From Ectopseudomonas mendocina (lineage in GTDB: Bacteria > Pseudomonadota > Gammaproteobacteria > Pseudomonadales > Pseudomonadaceae), in assembly GCF_016008875.1 (NCBI RefSeq), contig NZ_JADTQG010000012.1:151198-215197 (forward strand): a DNA stretch of 64,000 nucleotides. The letters run 5' to 3'. The notes under the pieces were generated by a model that worked only from the letters and a program-made list of their open reading frames with translations, ran no database searches and was not told where the DNA came from. The stretch's first letter is position 1, and the number at the start of each line of letters is the position of its first letter. The position numbers were made by a program, and so were the translations under genes. Below, piece by piece: positions 53,963 through 63,609 of this stretch.

Positions 53963-55630
53963 TTGTCCACGCTCGTCGAACCCATGCGCCTGGTTCTGCT
54001 GGCGGATTCGCCTGGCTGGGCCGAATCGTTGCGCGAGCACCTGGCTGCCCTTGGCAGTTCCTCTACGTTGATCACCGCACCGTCCTGGGAAGCGGCCAGC
54101 AACCTGTTCGATGATCACGCCAGTGGCCTGCTGCTGGCCACACCTGAGCGAATCCCCGAGGCCGGTCAATGTCCGCTGCCGATGGTGCTGCTGCTCGAAG
54201 ACGAGCCCAATGAAGAGCCGGCCGGTGTCAGCGACTGGCTGGTGCGTAGCCGTCTCAGCCTCGATATGTTGCGCCGCTGCCTGCGCTACGCGCGTGAGCA
54301 GGGCAATCTCAAGCACACCCTGCAGCGTCTCGCCGAGCAGGACCCGCTGACCGGTATCGCCAACCGCCAGGGTTTCCAGACTCTGCTCGCCGCGCGCCTG
54401 GCCGAATGCGGCGGGCGCGGCCTGGTACTGGGGCACCTCGACCTGGACAACTTCCGCCATGCCAACGACGCGCTGGGCTACCAGGGCGGTGATCGCCTGA
54501 TCCTGCAGGTGGTGGCGCGCCTCAAGGGGCTGCTGCAGCCGTGCGATCAACTGGCCCGCCTGGGCAGCGATGAATTTGCGCTGTTGCTGGACGTACGCCG
54601 CGACCCGCAGCGCGTCGAGCGCCTGGCCGAGCGCGTCACCGAAGTGCTGGGCGAGCCCTACTGGGTCGACGGCGAGAGCCTGCTGATCGGTTGCAGCCTG
54701 GGGTTGGCCCATGCCCGCGCCGGAGAGGGCGCCGATCCGCTGCTGTGGCACGCACATATCGCCATGCAGCAGGCCAAGAGTCAGCAGGGCTGCGTATTTC
54801 ACGTCTATGACGAGCGCCTCAACCGTGGTGCGCGCAGCCAGGCCGATCTGGAGAGCGAGCTGCGCCGCGCGCTGCGTCGGGACGAGCTGGAATTGCATTA
54901 CCAGCCGCGGCTGTGCCTGGAAAGCGGGCGCATCGTCGGCCTGGAGGCGCTGGTGCGCTGGCAGCACGGCGAGCGCGGGCTGCTCTCGCCCAGTGAGTTC
55001 GTGCCGCTGGCCGAGGAAACCGGGCTGATCGTGCCGCTCGGTTACTGGGTCATCTCCCGCGCCTTGCGCGACATGCAGTGGCTGCGCGGGCGTGGCCTGC
55101 CGGCGCTGCATATGGCGATCAACCTGTCGTTCCGCCAGTTCCAGGACAGCCAGCTGCTGCCGACGCTCAGCCGCCTGATCGAAGAGCGTGGCATCGATGC
55201 GCAGTGGCTGGAATTCGAGCTGACCGAAACCGCAGTGATGCGCCGCAGCGATCAGGTGCAGCAGACCATGCTGGCGCTGGGACGGCTTGGCGTGCGTTTT
55301 TCGCTGGACGACTTCGGCACCGGTTTCTCGTCCTTCGTCCACCTCAACAGCCTGCCGATCACCCTGCTGAAAATCGACAAGAGTTTCGTCGGCGGCATGG
55401 GCGAACGGCCCGAGAACCGCCAACTGGTGCGGGCGATGATCAACCTGGCGCACAACCTCAACCTGGAAGTGGTGGCCGAGGGGGTTGAGAATATCGAGCA
55501 GCTCGACATGCTGCGCCAGTTCGGCTGCGATCAGGCGCAGGGTTATCTGATCAGCAAGGCCGTGCCGCTCACCGAGCTGGCGCGTTTTCTGGTGTTCGGC
55601 ATGCGCCAGCCGCTGCTCGGCGGATCGTAA
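53963..55630 (+). CDS. GGDEF/EAL protein, likely cyclic-di-GMP phosphodiesterase
   Basis: A 555-residue protein: N-terminal receiver-like region without a clear phospho-Asp (1-110), GGDEF at about 120-275, EAL at about 290-545. The GGDEF site reads LGSDEF, a degenerate SDEF form, so cyclase activity is doubtful. The EAL site keeps 'GLEALVRWQH', 'ELTETAV', 'DDFGTGFSSF', 'LKIDKSF' and 'EGVEN', so phosphodiesterase activity is likely. A TTG start follows GGGGGAGG. The PAO1 homologue in this position (PA5295) is a phosphodiesterase as I recall. Confidence 0.92.
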   Translation: MSTLVEPMRLVLLADSPGWAESLREHLAALGSSSTLITAPSWEAASNLFDDHASGLLLATPERIPEAGQCPLPMVLLLEDEPNEEPAGVSDWLVRSRLSLDMLRRCLRYAREQGNLKHTLQRLAEQDPLTGIANRQGFQTLLAARLAECGGRGLVLGHLDLDNFRHANDALGYQGGDRLILQVVARLKGLLQPCDQLARLGSDEFALLLDVRRDPQRVERLAERVTEVLGEPYWVDGESLLIGCSLGLAHARAGEGADPLLWHAHIAMQQAKSQQGCVFHVYDERLNRGARSQADLESELRRALRRDELELHYQPRLCLESGRIVGLEALVRWQHGERGLLSPSEFVPLAEETGLIVPLGYWVISRALRDMQWLRGRGLPALHMAINLSFRQFQDSQLLPTLSRLIEERGIDAQWLEFELTETAVMRRSDQVQQTMLALGRLGVRFSLDDFGTGFSSFVHLNSLPITLLKIDKSFVGGMGERPENRQLVRAMINLAHNLNLEVVAEGVENIEQLDMLRQFGCDQAQGYLISKAVPLTELARFLVFGMRQPLLGGS

Positions 55631-55632
55631 CC

Positions 55633-55659
55633 CGTAGCCCGGATGCAATCCGGGCTACG
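55633..55659. repeat. Perfect palindrome between convergent genes (REP/terminator)
   Basis: CGTAGCCCGGAT-GCA-ATCCGGGCTACG, twelve-base arms, overlapping the last codons of the MATE gene. Probably acts as a shared transcript end for the EAL and MATE genes. Confidence 0.75.
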
Positions 55660-57040
55660 GCAGACAGACCTCGCCCTCTACCCTGTTCGGCCGCTGCAGT
55701 CGCGCGGTCTTCCATTGGAAACCCAGCACCAGACCGGTGGCCGTCGCCGCCAGGCCCGCGGCCAGCCCCCACCAGACACCATGCGCGCCCCAGCCCAGCG
55801 GGAAGGCCAGTAGGCAGGCCAGCGGCGCGCCGATGCACCAGTAGCCGGTCAGGCCGATCACCAGGGTCGTGCGGCCGTCGTTGAGCCCGCGGATCGCCCC
55901 CATGGCGATGCTCTGCAGGCCGTCGAACAGTTCGAACCACGCGGCGATCGCCAGCAGGCTCACGGCCAGGGTGACGATATCGGCGAACGCCGGATCATGC
56001 CGGTCGAGGAACAGGCCGATGATCCATTCGGGCAGCAGCCAGAACAGCAGGGCGAACAACAGCATCAGTGCTGCGCCCAGGCCCATGCCGAGGTGCCCGG
56101 CCAGGCGCGACAGGTGCAGGCGGTCGGCGCCGTAGTGCAAACCGACGCGAAAGGTCACCGCGTAGGACAGGCCCTGCGGCACGATGAACGCGAGAGCTAC
56201 CGTCTGCATGGCGATCTGATGGGCTGCCAGTTGCACGCTGCCCAGCGCACCCATGCACAGCGTGGCGAAGGTGAACAGACCCTGCTCGGCGGCGTAGGTG
56301 CCGCCAATCGGCAGGCCGAGACGCAGCAGGGCGCGCATCTCGTCCCGCTGTGGGCGACCCAGGCCGCTTCGAAGCTTGTAAGCCTGGTAGGTCGGCGAGA
56401 TCAGGATGTACAGCGCCAGAGCCAGGGCCATGGCGCTGCTGACCAGCGCGGTGGTCATGCCGATACCGCTCAGGCCGAGGCTGGGCAGGCCGAACCAGCC
56501 CTTGATCAGCGCATAGTTGATGACGAAGTTGGCGACCGTGCCGATGATGCTGATGGTCATCACCGGGCCGGGATGGCCGATGGCGCTGGTGAAGCCGCGC
56601 AAGGCCATGAAACACAGGTAGCCGGGCAGGGCCAGCGACAGCGGGCGCAGAAATGCCATGGCCTGGCTGGCCGCTGCCGGGTCCTGGCCCAGGTGCGGCA
56701 GTAGCGGGCCCAGGCCGTTGAGGCACAGCGCGCTGACAACGCCCAGCAGCATCGCCAGCCAAAGCCCGTTGCGCAGCAGGCGGGTGACGCCGCTCGGGTC
56801 ACCGGCACCATGGCGAATGGCGACCAGGCTGCCTACCGCAGCGATCACCCCGGTGCAGAAGATCGAGAAGATGAAATAGCAGGTGGCACCCAACGCGCCA
56901 CCGGCCAACTGCTGCGGGCCGAGCATGGCCATCATCAGCGTGTCGGTGAAAATCATCAGCGCATGGGCCAACTGTGCGGAGATCAGCGGGCCGGCCAGGC
57001 GCAGCAGCGCACCCAGCTCGTGACCAGGGGAATTCTTCAT
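55655..57040 (-). CDS. MATE-family multidrug efflux pump (NorM/PmpM-like)
   Basis: A 461-residue, 12-helix MATE transporter that exports cationic drugs using Na+ or H+. It opens 'ELGALLRLAGPLISAQLAHA' and has 'MIFTDTLMMAMLGPQQLAGG', both NorM-like. Length is typical. The ATG at MKNSPGHE is chosen; the longer frame is upstream non-coding. A divergent LysR gene lies 138 bases away. In PAO1 the same place holds PA5294, a MATE pump. Confidence 0.93.
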   Translation of the reverse strand: MKNSPGHELGALLRLAGPLISAQLAHALMIFTDTLMMAMLGPQQLAGGALGATCYFIFSIFCTGVIAAVGSLVAIRHGAGDPSGVTRLLRNGLWLAMLLGVVSALCLNGLGPLLPHLGQDPAAASQAMAFLRPLSLALPGYLCFMALRGFTSAIGHPGPVMTISIIGTVANFVINYALIKGWFGLPSLGLSGIGMTTALVSSAMALALALYILISPTYQAYKLRSGLGRPQRDEMRALLRLGLPIGGTYAAEQGLFTFATLCMGALGSVQLAAHQIAMQTVALAFIVPQGLSYAVTFRVGLHYGADRLHLSRLAGHLGMGLGAALMLLFALLFWLLPEWIIGLFLDRHDPAFADIVTLAVSLLAIAAWFELFDGLQSIAMGAIRGLNDGRTTLVIGLTGYWCIGAPLACLLAFPLGWGAHGVWWGLAAGLAATATGLVLGFQWKTARLQRPNRVEGEVCLP

Positions 57041-57178
57041 GATGAGTAAAACTTCGGCAGGGTGAGCATCCCCGGGCTGTCGGGGACGAGCAATGGCAGC
57101 TATTCTCTGGTTTGCAGCGACCATTCACAAAAGGAAAATAGCCATGCTGGGTATGACAAAAACTCATGGAATTGGACT

Positions 57179-58096
57179 GTGACCCGTCGCTTGCCGCCGC
57201 TATACGCCCTGCGGGCCTTCGAGGCCGCTGCGCGCCATTCGTCCTTCACCCGCGCCGCCGAGGAACTGGCCATCACCCAGAGTGCGGTGAGCCGGCATAT
57301 CCGCACGCTGGAGGATTACTTTGCCTGCCGCCTGTTCGAGCGCCGTGGCCGCAGCCTGCAACTGACCGATCCGGGCCGGGCCTTGCTGCCGGGGCTGAGC
57401 GATGGCTTTGATGCATTGGAGCGGGCCAGCGCCGCCCTGCGCGCCGACGATCAGGTGCTGCGCCTGAAGGCGCCGTCGACCCTGACCATGCGCTGGCTGC
57501 TGGCGCGCCTGTCGCACTTTCGCCTGAGCAATGCGGACAGCGAAGTGCAACTGACCAGCGCCTGGATGGATGTGGACAAGGTCGACTTCCGCCACGAGCC
57601 CTTCGACTGCGCGGTGCTGCTTTCCGACGGCCAGTTTCCGGAAGACTGGGAAAGCGTGCTGCTGTTCGAGGAGTGGCTGATCCCGGTGTGCGCAGCAGCC
57701 GATACCGCAGCCGGCCCCTGGCCTCTGGCACGTTTGCGGGCCGCCGAGCAACTGCACCCGACGCCGGACCGGCGCGACTGGCGGCGCTGGTTGCAGGCCA
57801 CCGGCCTGGGGGAGCAGGTGCCCCTGAAGACCGGCCAGCTGTTCGACATGCTCGAACTGGGCATCGTCGCCGCCGCCCGCGGATACGGCGTGTCCATCGG
57901 CGATCTGCTGATGATGGCCGAGGACGTCAACGGCGGCCGGCTCGGCCTGCCCTGGCGCACCGCCGTCAGCAGCGGTGAGGGCTACTATCTGGTGTGGCCG
58001 CGCGGGCATCGTGCCGCCAGTCGTATCAACCGATTGTCGGATTACCTGCAGGATGAAGTCGCGCGAGTGTGCCTGCCTGAGGTGTCAAGAGCTTGA
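57179..58096 (+). CDS. LysR-family regulator, GcvA-like
   Basis: A 305-residue LysR protein. 'LPPLYALRAFEAAARHSSFT' and 'LAITQSAVSRHIRTLEDYFA' are the HTH, in the GcvA/AmpR form. The start is probably GTG (V-TRRLPPLY): no in-frame ATG lies close upstream, and this gives the family N-terminus. It is divergent from the MATE gene and is likely to control it or an unlinked amino-acid operon. Confidence 0.9.
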   Translation: MTRRLPPLYALRAFEAAARHSSFTRAAEELAITQSAVSRHIRTLEDYFACRLFERRGRSLQLTDPGRALLPGLSDGFDALERASAALRADDQVLRLKAPSTLTMRWLLARLSHFRLSNADSEVQLTSAWMDVDKVDFRHEPFDCAVLLSDGQFPEDWESVLLFEEWLIPVCAAADTAAGPWPLARLRAAEQLHPTPDRRDWRRWLQATGLGEQVPLKTGQLFDMLELGIVAAARGYGVSIGDLLMMAEDVNGGRLGLPWRTAVSSGEGYYLVWPRGHRAASRINRLSDYLQDEVARVCLPEVSRA

Positions 58097-58260
58097 TTTT
58101 TTTCGGGTTTCACCGAGCGCTCGGTCACAGGTTGCAAGCAGTGCCATCATTTTGAAATTGACCTAGAGATTTTGTCGGGTATCCTGCCGCGCCTCCTACT
58201 AAAGTCGTAGGACAACCCCCACAATTTCGCCGCCAGTTAAGGGTGGCTCGAGACTCTCCC

Positions 58261-60234
58261 ATGCAATCGCCCCGGTCACGTATTGCCTTGCAACTGGCCA
58301 CCGCGCTGGCCGTCGTGCTGGTCCTGCTTATCAGCGCCAGCACGCTGTTCGCCCTGCGTTCGCTGAACAACGCCAACCTTGTTACCCGCGAAGAACACCT
58401 GGCTAGCGAGGCGCGCTTGCTTGCCGACCAGCTGGACACCTTCCACAGCAGCCTGCGCGACAGTACCCAGCGCCTGGCGGGTCTGTTCGAGCGCCGTTTC
58501 TCCAGCGGCCTGAATGTCAGCAGTCAGCGCGTTGCGGTGGCGGGCGTGCAGGCGCCGGTGCTGTCCCAGGGTTCGGCGGCGCTGAACAACGATTTCACCC
58601 AGGTGGACGAGTTTCACGACCTGACTGCAGGCGTGGCGACCGTCTTCGTACGTGACGGCGACGATTTCATCCGAATCAGCACCTCGGTGACCAAGCCGGA
58701 CGGCAGCCGCGCCATCGGTACAGTGCTGGACCGCAACGGCCCGGCCTACCCGAAGGTGGTCAGCGGCGACAGTTACGTGGGGCGCGCGTTTCTCTTCGGC
58801 CGTTTCTACATGACTCAGTACACCCCGGTGCGCGATGCCAGTGGACGGGTTTTCGCGGTGCTGTTCGTCGGCTTCGACTACACCGACGCGCAGAACGCTC
58901 AGTTCGACAACCTCAAGCGCTTCCGCATCGGTGAAACCGGCTCCCTGGCTCTGCTCGACGATCAGGGATCCTGGCTGGTGCCGCCGGCCGGTGCCCGTCA
59001 GCCGGAGCAGGTCGCCGGCAAGCTGGCCAGTGTGCTCGACGAGCCGGGCCGCGGCACCTTCTGGAGCGACGGTGTCGAGGAGTTCTTCAGCGTGGCCATG
59101 CCGTTCAGCGGCGGCCCCTGGCAGGTAGTGGCGAGCATGCCGCGCACGGAAATCCAGGCGGTGACCTGGCGCGTCGGCAGCCAACTGGCGGTCGGCAGCG
59201 CCATCACCCTGCTGTTGGCGGTGATCGCCGTGGTCTGGCTGCTGCGGCGCAAACTGCGCCCGCTGGGTGATCTGGTGCAGCAGGCGCAGGCGCTCGGCGC
59301 CGGGCACCTCGGCGCGCGCATGGCGCAGTCCAGCAACGATGAGATAGGCGAGCTGGCGGGCAGCTTCAACCGCATGGGCGAAGCGCTGGCGAGCATGGTG
59401 GCGGGCATTCGCAGCGCTGCCCAGGATGTCAGCGCCCGTTCGCAGGCCATGTCGACGCTGTCGCGTGATGCTTATCAGGGTATCGATCAGCAGTCCGGCG
59501 AGATCACCAGCATGGCCGGCGCGGTGGAGGAGTTCAGTGCCACCTCGCAGAACATCGCCGACAACATGCGCAGCACCGAGCGCCTGGCCAGCGACAACGC
59601 CCAGCAGACGCGCATCGGGCGCACTTCGATGGATCAGGCCTCCGAAGCGCTGGTGCAGATCGCCGAAGCCCTGGAGCAGACCTCAAGCGCGATCAACGGC
59701 CTCGGCCAGCGCTCCCAGGAAATCGGCGGCATCGTCAGCGTGATCACCTCGATTGCCGATCAGACCAACCTGTTGGCGCTCAACGCCGCCATCGAAGCCG
59801 CGCGTGCCGGTGAGCAGGGCCGCGGTTTCGCTGTGGTCGCCGACGAGGTACGCAACCTCGCCGGGCGTACTCGCGAGGCGACCAACGAGATTTCGACGAT
59901 GATCGGCAGCATCCAGAGCGAGACCAGCAGCGCCATCGCCACCATGGAGCAGGGGCGCCAGCTGATGCAGGACGGCCTGGAGCGCAACGCCAAGGTGGCG
60001 GCTGCACTGGCGCAGATCAGCGAGCAGAGCGAGGCGGCGGGCGAGCAGTTCGCTGCGATCACCACCGCCACCAGCGAGCAGAGCAGCACTGCGACCGTGC
60101 TCAGCGCCAACCTGCAGAGCATCGCTCAGGCCAATGGCGAGCAGCGCGAAGTGGTAGCCAATCTGGCCGACACCGCCCTCGAGCTGGATCGTCTTGCCGC
60201 TCAGTTGCGCCAGGAAGTCGAGCGCTTTCGCTGA
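58261..60234 (+). CDS. Methyl-accepting chemotaxis protein
   Basis: A 657-residue chemoreceptor. TM1 about residues 10-33, a 270-residue periplasmic region of Cache_3-Cache_2 type ('[20 protein letters not shown]', '[19 protein letters not shown]'), TM2 about 310-332, HAMP, then the signalling domain with the conserved hairpin tip '[21 protein letters not shown]' and '[15 protein letters not shown]'. Such sensors often bind organic acids. A GTG 18 bases upstream is an alternative start. It ends one base before the comM remnant on the other strand. Confidence 0.95.
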   Translation: MQSPRSRIALQLATALAVVLVLLISASTLFALRSLNNANLVTREEHLASEARLLADQLDTFHSSLRDSTQRLAGLFERRFSSGLNVSSQRVAVAGVQAPVLSQGSAALNNDFTQVDEFHDLTAGVATVFVRDGDDFIRISTSVTKPDGSRAIGTVLDRNGPAYPKVVSGDSYVGRAFLFGRFYMTQYTPVRDASGRVFAVLFVGFDYTDAQNAQFDNLKRFRIGETGSLALLDDQGSWLVPPAGARQPEQVAGKLASVLDEPGRGTFWSDGVEEFFSVAMPFSGGPWQVVASMPRTEIQAVTWRVGSQLAVGSAITLLLAVIAVVWLLRRKLRPLGDLVQQAQALGAGHLGARMAQSSNDEIGELAGSFNRMGEALASMVAGIRSAAQDVSARSQAMSTLSRDAYQGIDQQSGEITSMAGAVEEFSATSQNIADNMRSTERLASDNAQQTRIGRTSMDQASEALVQIAEALEQTSSAINGLGQRSQEIGGIVSVITSIADQTNLLALNAAIEAARAGEQGRGFAVVADEVRNLAGRTREATNEISTMIGSIQSETSSAIATMEQGRQLMQDGLERNAKVAAALAQISEQSEAAGEQFAAITTATSEQSSTATVLSANLQSIAQANGEQREVVANLADTALELDRLAAQLRQEVERFR

Positions 60235-60235
60235 T

Positions 60236-60888
60236 TCAGCCCGCGGCGGGGCGATACTGTAGCGCCTCGGCCAGATGCTCGCGGCTGATCGCCTGCTGTT
60301 CCGCCAGGTCGGCCAGTGTCCGCGCGACCTTGAGCACGCGGTGCGCGGCTCGTAGGGAAAGGCCCAGGCGTTCGCAGGCGTTTTCCAGCCACTGGCGATC
60401 GTTATCGCTCAGGGCGCAGTGCTGGCGCAGGCCGGGCAGGTCGAGAAAGGCGTTGGCCACACCCTGGCGGCGCACCTGCCGCTCACGTGCCCGCGCCACC
60501 TTGGCCGCCGCCTGCGCAGTGCTCTCGCCATCCTGCGGCGGGGCATTCAAGGCTGTCGTTTCGCGGGCAACCGTCAGGTGCAGGTCGATACGGTCCAGCA
60601 GCGGCCCGGACAGCTTGGCGCGGTAGCGCTGGATCTGCTCTGGCGTACAGCGGCAGCGGTTGCTCGGGTCGCCGAGGTAACCGCACGGGCAGGGATTCAT
60701 TGCCGCAACCAGCTGGAAACGCGCCGGGAAGCGGACCTTGTCACGCGCCCGGGCAATGACGATATGTCCACTCTCCAGCGGCTCGCGCAGCACCTCCAGC
60801 ACCTTTCTGTCGAACTCTGGCAGCTCGTCCAAAAACAGTACGCCCTGGTGCGCCAGGGTGATTTCGCCGGGCTGCGGGCGACTGCCGC
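60236..60888 (-). pseudogene. comM: comM (YifB-type Mg-chelatase AAA+), C-terminal fragment cut by a Tn7-like element
   Basis: About 216 C-terminal residues of the ComM helicase that drives branch migration in natural transformation. Walker B 'GVLFLDELPEF', 'MNPCPCGYLGDPSNRCRC', 'QRYRAKLSGPLLDRIDLH' and the C-terminal helical part are intact without frameshift; the N-terminal half and Walker A are missing. The frame opens in the middle of the glycine-rich block (codons GGC-AGT-CGC for GSR) directly at the transposon end. Full-length ComM is about 500 residues, so the first half should lie beyond the far end of the element, outside this window. Confidence 0.93.
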
Positions 60889-60898
60889 TGTAGGATTA

Positions 60899-61020
60899 CG
60901 AAATAGCTGCGAAGCTACTACGCCAGAGGCCTATAAACGCCGTTCTTGATTGCACTAATAGATGCGAAAAATATCCGAATTGGATGCGATAGGATTAAGA
61001 ATGACTCGAAATAGTTGCGA
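60899..61020 (+). repeat. Direct repeats at the transposon end, probable TnsB binding sites
   Basis: Four copies of AATAGNTGCGA-like core: 60899-60912 CGAAATAGCTGCGA, 60957-60967 AATAGATGCGA, 60976-60989 CGAATTGGATGCGA, 61007-61020 CGAAATAGTTGCGA. The last overlaps the first codons of tnsA. Repeated 20-odd-base sites at each end are bound by TnsB in Tn7. Confidence 0.75.
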
Positions 61021-61690
61021 TCAGCTTAAACAGGTTCGTCCAATCAAGCCGACACGTCGTAGCGTCTCAGGGTTCTTGCCCTTTCGTGGCGTAGGAGGTG
61101 TGCCGTTCGAGTCGTTGCTTGAGCGTGATTTCCTTAAGCGGATGAGGTTCTCCCATCGGGTCGAGTCAGTGATTGCCCAGCCAGTCCGTGTTGACTTCAT
61201 TGACTCGCTCGGGCGTGCTCAGACCTACACTCCCGACTTCCTTGTGCACTATCGCCAGCCAGCCGGCATTGACTACATGGATTACATCAAGCCGATGCTT
61301 GTTGAGGTGAAGCCCGCCTACGAGTGGCGGAAGAACTGGCGGGCCTGGCTCGGTAAGTGGAAGGCAGCACACCGCTACGCGAGAGGGGAAGGTTGGACTT
61401 TCAGCATTTATGACGAGTCGCGCATTCGGGGGCTGCCGCTCGACAACATCACATTCCTGGAGCGTTTCGAGCGGTTGGACTTTGATCGAGAAGACATCGA
61501 TATGGTCCTGAAAACGCTCCACGAAATGGAATTCGCCCCCGTGCACTACCTGCTGGCACGCCATTTCAAGGGCGTATACCGTGATCGCGGTGTGGCGTTG
61601 TTGTGGCACCTGATCGCAACTGGCCGAGTTGAGTGTGATATCACCGAGCCTCTGAACGAATATCTTGAGCTTTGGGTGGCCACGCCATGA
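61001..61690 (+). CDS. tnsA: Tn7-like transposase endonuclease subunit TnsA (TniC-like)
   Basis: A 229-residue restriction-fold nuclease that cuts the 5' strands at the transposon ends. Catalytic residues match the TnsA pattern: Glu in 'FESLLERDFL' (E37 or E41), D79 in 'TYTPDFLVHY' and E102-x-K104 in 'MLVEVKPAYEW'. The C-terminal half holds a winged-helix-like region. ATG at 61001 is chosen because AGGA stands seven bases upstream; an ATG at 60962 is in frame but has no ribosome site and would push coding further over the TnsB repeats. Stop overlaps tnsB (ATGA). Confidence 0.92.
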   Translation: MTRNSCDQLKQVRPIKPTRRSVSGFLPFRGVGGVPFESLLERDFLKRMRFSHRVESVIAQPVRVDFIDSLGRAQTYTPDFLVHYRQPAGIDYMDYIKPMLVEVKPAYEWRKNWRAWLGKWKAAHRYARGEGWTFSIYDESRIRGLPLDNITFLERFERLDFDREDIDMVLKTLHEMEFAPVHYLLARHFKGVYRDRGVALLWHLIATGRVECDITEPLNEYLELWVATP

Positions 61691-63609
61691 ACATCTATGA
61701 AATCGACACAGATGAGCATTTCGTTCCGTTCGAACCCTCTAGGGAGCGCATCCGGGTCGAGGTGGGCGAAATGGTCCGCTGCGACAAGCAGATATTCCGG
61801 ATCGTCCAACTGCTCGATTTTCAGAATGTTGTCGGCGTCGAAGTCGAGACAGGCCGGAGCGTGTCGCTTCGGATCGCCGAACTACAGCCTGTCGAGCAAG
61901 AGCGAGTCGATGGCCTGTACGTCAACTACGATGTCTCGACGATCAGCTCTGATGAGTGGGCGGTAGCACAGCAGCGCTTTTCGGCAATCAAGCCTCTATT
62001 GCGCGACTCGATCTTGCCCAGGGGCAGTGTAGAGGCGCGAGCCAGGGAGGTGGGCGTCGATACCTCCACGCTCTACCGGTGGCTTGAACGGTACCAGAGC
62101 TGGCACGAGGTACTGGCTCTAGTCCCGCGCAAACGAGGTTGGCAATCGGGCAATAGCCGATTGACTGTCCAGGCTGACAAGCTAATTGATGATGTAATCG
62201 ACCAGCACTACCTAACTATTCAGCGCAGAACGGTCCAATCGACCATCGCTGAAATCGAAACGCAGGCCAAAGCGCTTGGTATTAAGCCACCCAGCGCTTC
62301 AGCTATCAGGGCACGGATCAAGCGCATTCCCGAGAAGATCAAGCTGCGCAGACGCGGTTACGCTGACAAGGCTCGGAATCAGTACACACCTTCCGTAGGC
62401 AAATTCCCCGGCGCCGACTATCCCCTAGCAGTCGTCCAGATCGACCACACGCCAGTTGACCTGATCATTGTGGATGACCGGCATCGTAAGCCAATCGGCC
62501 GTCTATGGCTGAGCTTGGCGATTGACGTTCACTCTCGGATGATCACTGGCTATTACTTGGCTTTGGAGGATCCGTCCGAGATTTCCGTTGGTATGTGCCT
62601 GGCGCACTCGATACTGCCAAAGGAGGCCTGGTTAAACCTTCACAATGTGAAAGGTGAGTGGCCGGTTTGGGGCTTCCCTCGTGTGGTACACACGGATAAT
62701 GGGCCTGACTTCCAGGCCGAAAACTTCCGCCGCTCGTGTGCTAACTACAACATCGAGAACCAGTTCCGACCGGTGAAGCGGCCTAAATACGGCGGCCATA
62801 TTGAACGCCTCCTCGGCACATTCATGAGGGAGTTGCACGAACTGCCGGGCACGACGCATAGCAACGTTCCTGATAGGAGTGGCTACGACTCTGACAAGCA
62901 TGCCGCGCTCACGATGAGTGACTTTGAAGAGTGGCTGGTTCGCACCATCATTCTGTACCACAACCGTGTTCACTCATCGCTCTACATGAGCCCTGCGCGC
63001 AAATGGCATCTTGGTTTCTTCGGTAGTCGTGAAGCAGATGCGTTGGTGAGCATTCCACCGCGGCCAGCAGATCCACTAACTGTGCAGTTGGACTTCATGC
63101 CTTCGTACCGCCGGACGGTCCAGCATTATGGCGTTCAGTTGGATGTCTATTACTACTCGGAGGCTTTACGTCATTGGATCGGGGCTACGGATCCTCAAAC
63201 CGGGCAGGCTCGCAAATTTGTTTTCAGACGAGACCCTCGTGACATCAGCGTCATTTGGTTCTACGACCCCGTGCTCAAGCAGTACTTCCGCGTGCCTGTG
63301 GCTAACCAGGCCTTCCCCGCAGCGACTTTGTGGGAATTTCGTGCAGCGAAGAAACAGGCGGTTGATGAAGGTCGACAACACATTGATGAGGTTTTGATCG
63401 GCAGACTTATCCTAGAGCGTCGCCAGCTCGTTAACGAGGCCACTGCGAGTACCAAGAAGGCACGTCGTGATGCCCAGAAGCACAAGGTGCATAGTAAAAA
63501 CAGCACGCCTGCTCATCCCATCAAAGCGCCCGTGGAAGCTGCGTCTTCGCTGCCTAGAGACGAAGGGCTATTGCTCGAAGACGTTGATCTGATTGGTGAT
63601 ATCCAATGA
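61687..63609 (+). CDS. tnsB: Tn7-like DDE transposase TnsB (TniA-like)
   Basis: A 640-residue Mu/Tn7-type transposase that joins 3' ends to the target. An N-terminal helix-turn-helix ('ARAREVGVDTSTLYRWLERY') binds the end repeats. The DDE catalytic triad is D253 in 'VVQIDHTPVDL', D337 in 'VVHTDNGPDF' and E373 in 'GGHIERLLGTF'; the D-35-E spacing is standard. A basic tail (KKARRDAQKHKVHSK) precedes the C-terminus, which likely contacts TnsC. The ATG overlaps the tnsA stop; a TTG 15 bases earlier is less likely. Confidence 0.95.
   Translation: MNIYEIDTDEHFVPFEPSRERIRVEVGEMVRCDKQIFRIVQLLDFQNVVGVEVETGRSVSLRIAELQPVEQERVDGLYVNYDVSTISSDEWAVAQQRFSAIKPLLRDSILPRGSVEARAREVGVDTSTLYRWLERYQSWHEVLALVPRKRGWQSGNSRLTVQADKLIDDVIDQHYLTIQRRTVQSTIAEIETQAKALGIKPPSASAIRARIKRIPEKIKLRRRGYADKARNQYTPSVGKFPGADYPLAVVQIDHTPVDLIIVDDRHRKPIGRLWLSLAIDVHSRMITGYYLALEDPSEISVGMCLAHSILPKEAWLNLHNVKGEWPVWGFPRVVHTDNGPDFQAENFRRSCANYNIENQFRPVKRPKYGGHIERLLGTFMRELHELPGTTHSNVPDRSGYDSDKHAALTMSDFEEWLVRTIILYHNRVHSSLYMSPARKWHLGFFGSREADALVSIPPRPADPLTVQLDFMPSYRRTVQHYGVQLDVYYYSEALRHWIGATDPQTGQARKFVFRRDPRDISVIWFYDPVLKQYFRVPVANQAFPAATLWEFRAAKKQAVDEGRQHIDEVLIGRLILERRQLVNEATASTKKARRDAQKHKVHSKNSTPAHPIKAPVEAASSLPRDEGLLLEDVDLIGDIQ

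Noticed and set aside
53945..55648. 567-codon minus-strand frame over the GGDEF/EAL gene
   Set aside because: Shadow frame; it lacks any domain while the plus strand has all EAL motifs.
60962..61000. Upstream ATG for tnsA adding 13 residues
   Set aside because: No ribosome site, whereas the ATG at 61001 has AGGA at proper distance; the extra residues overlie the end repeats.
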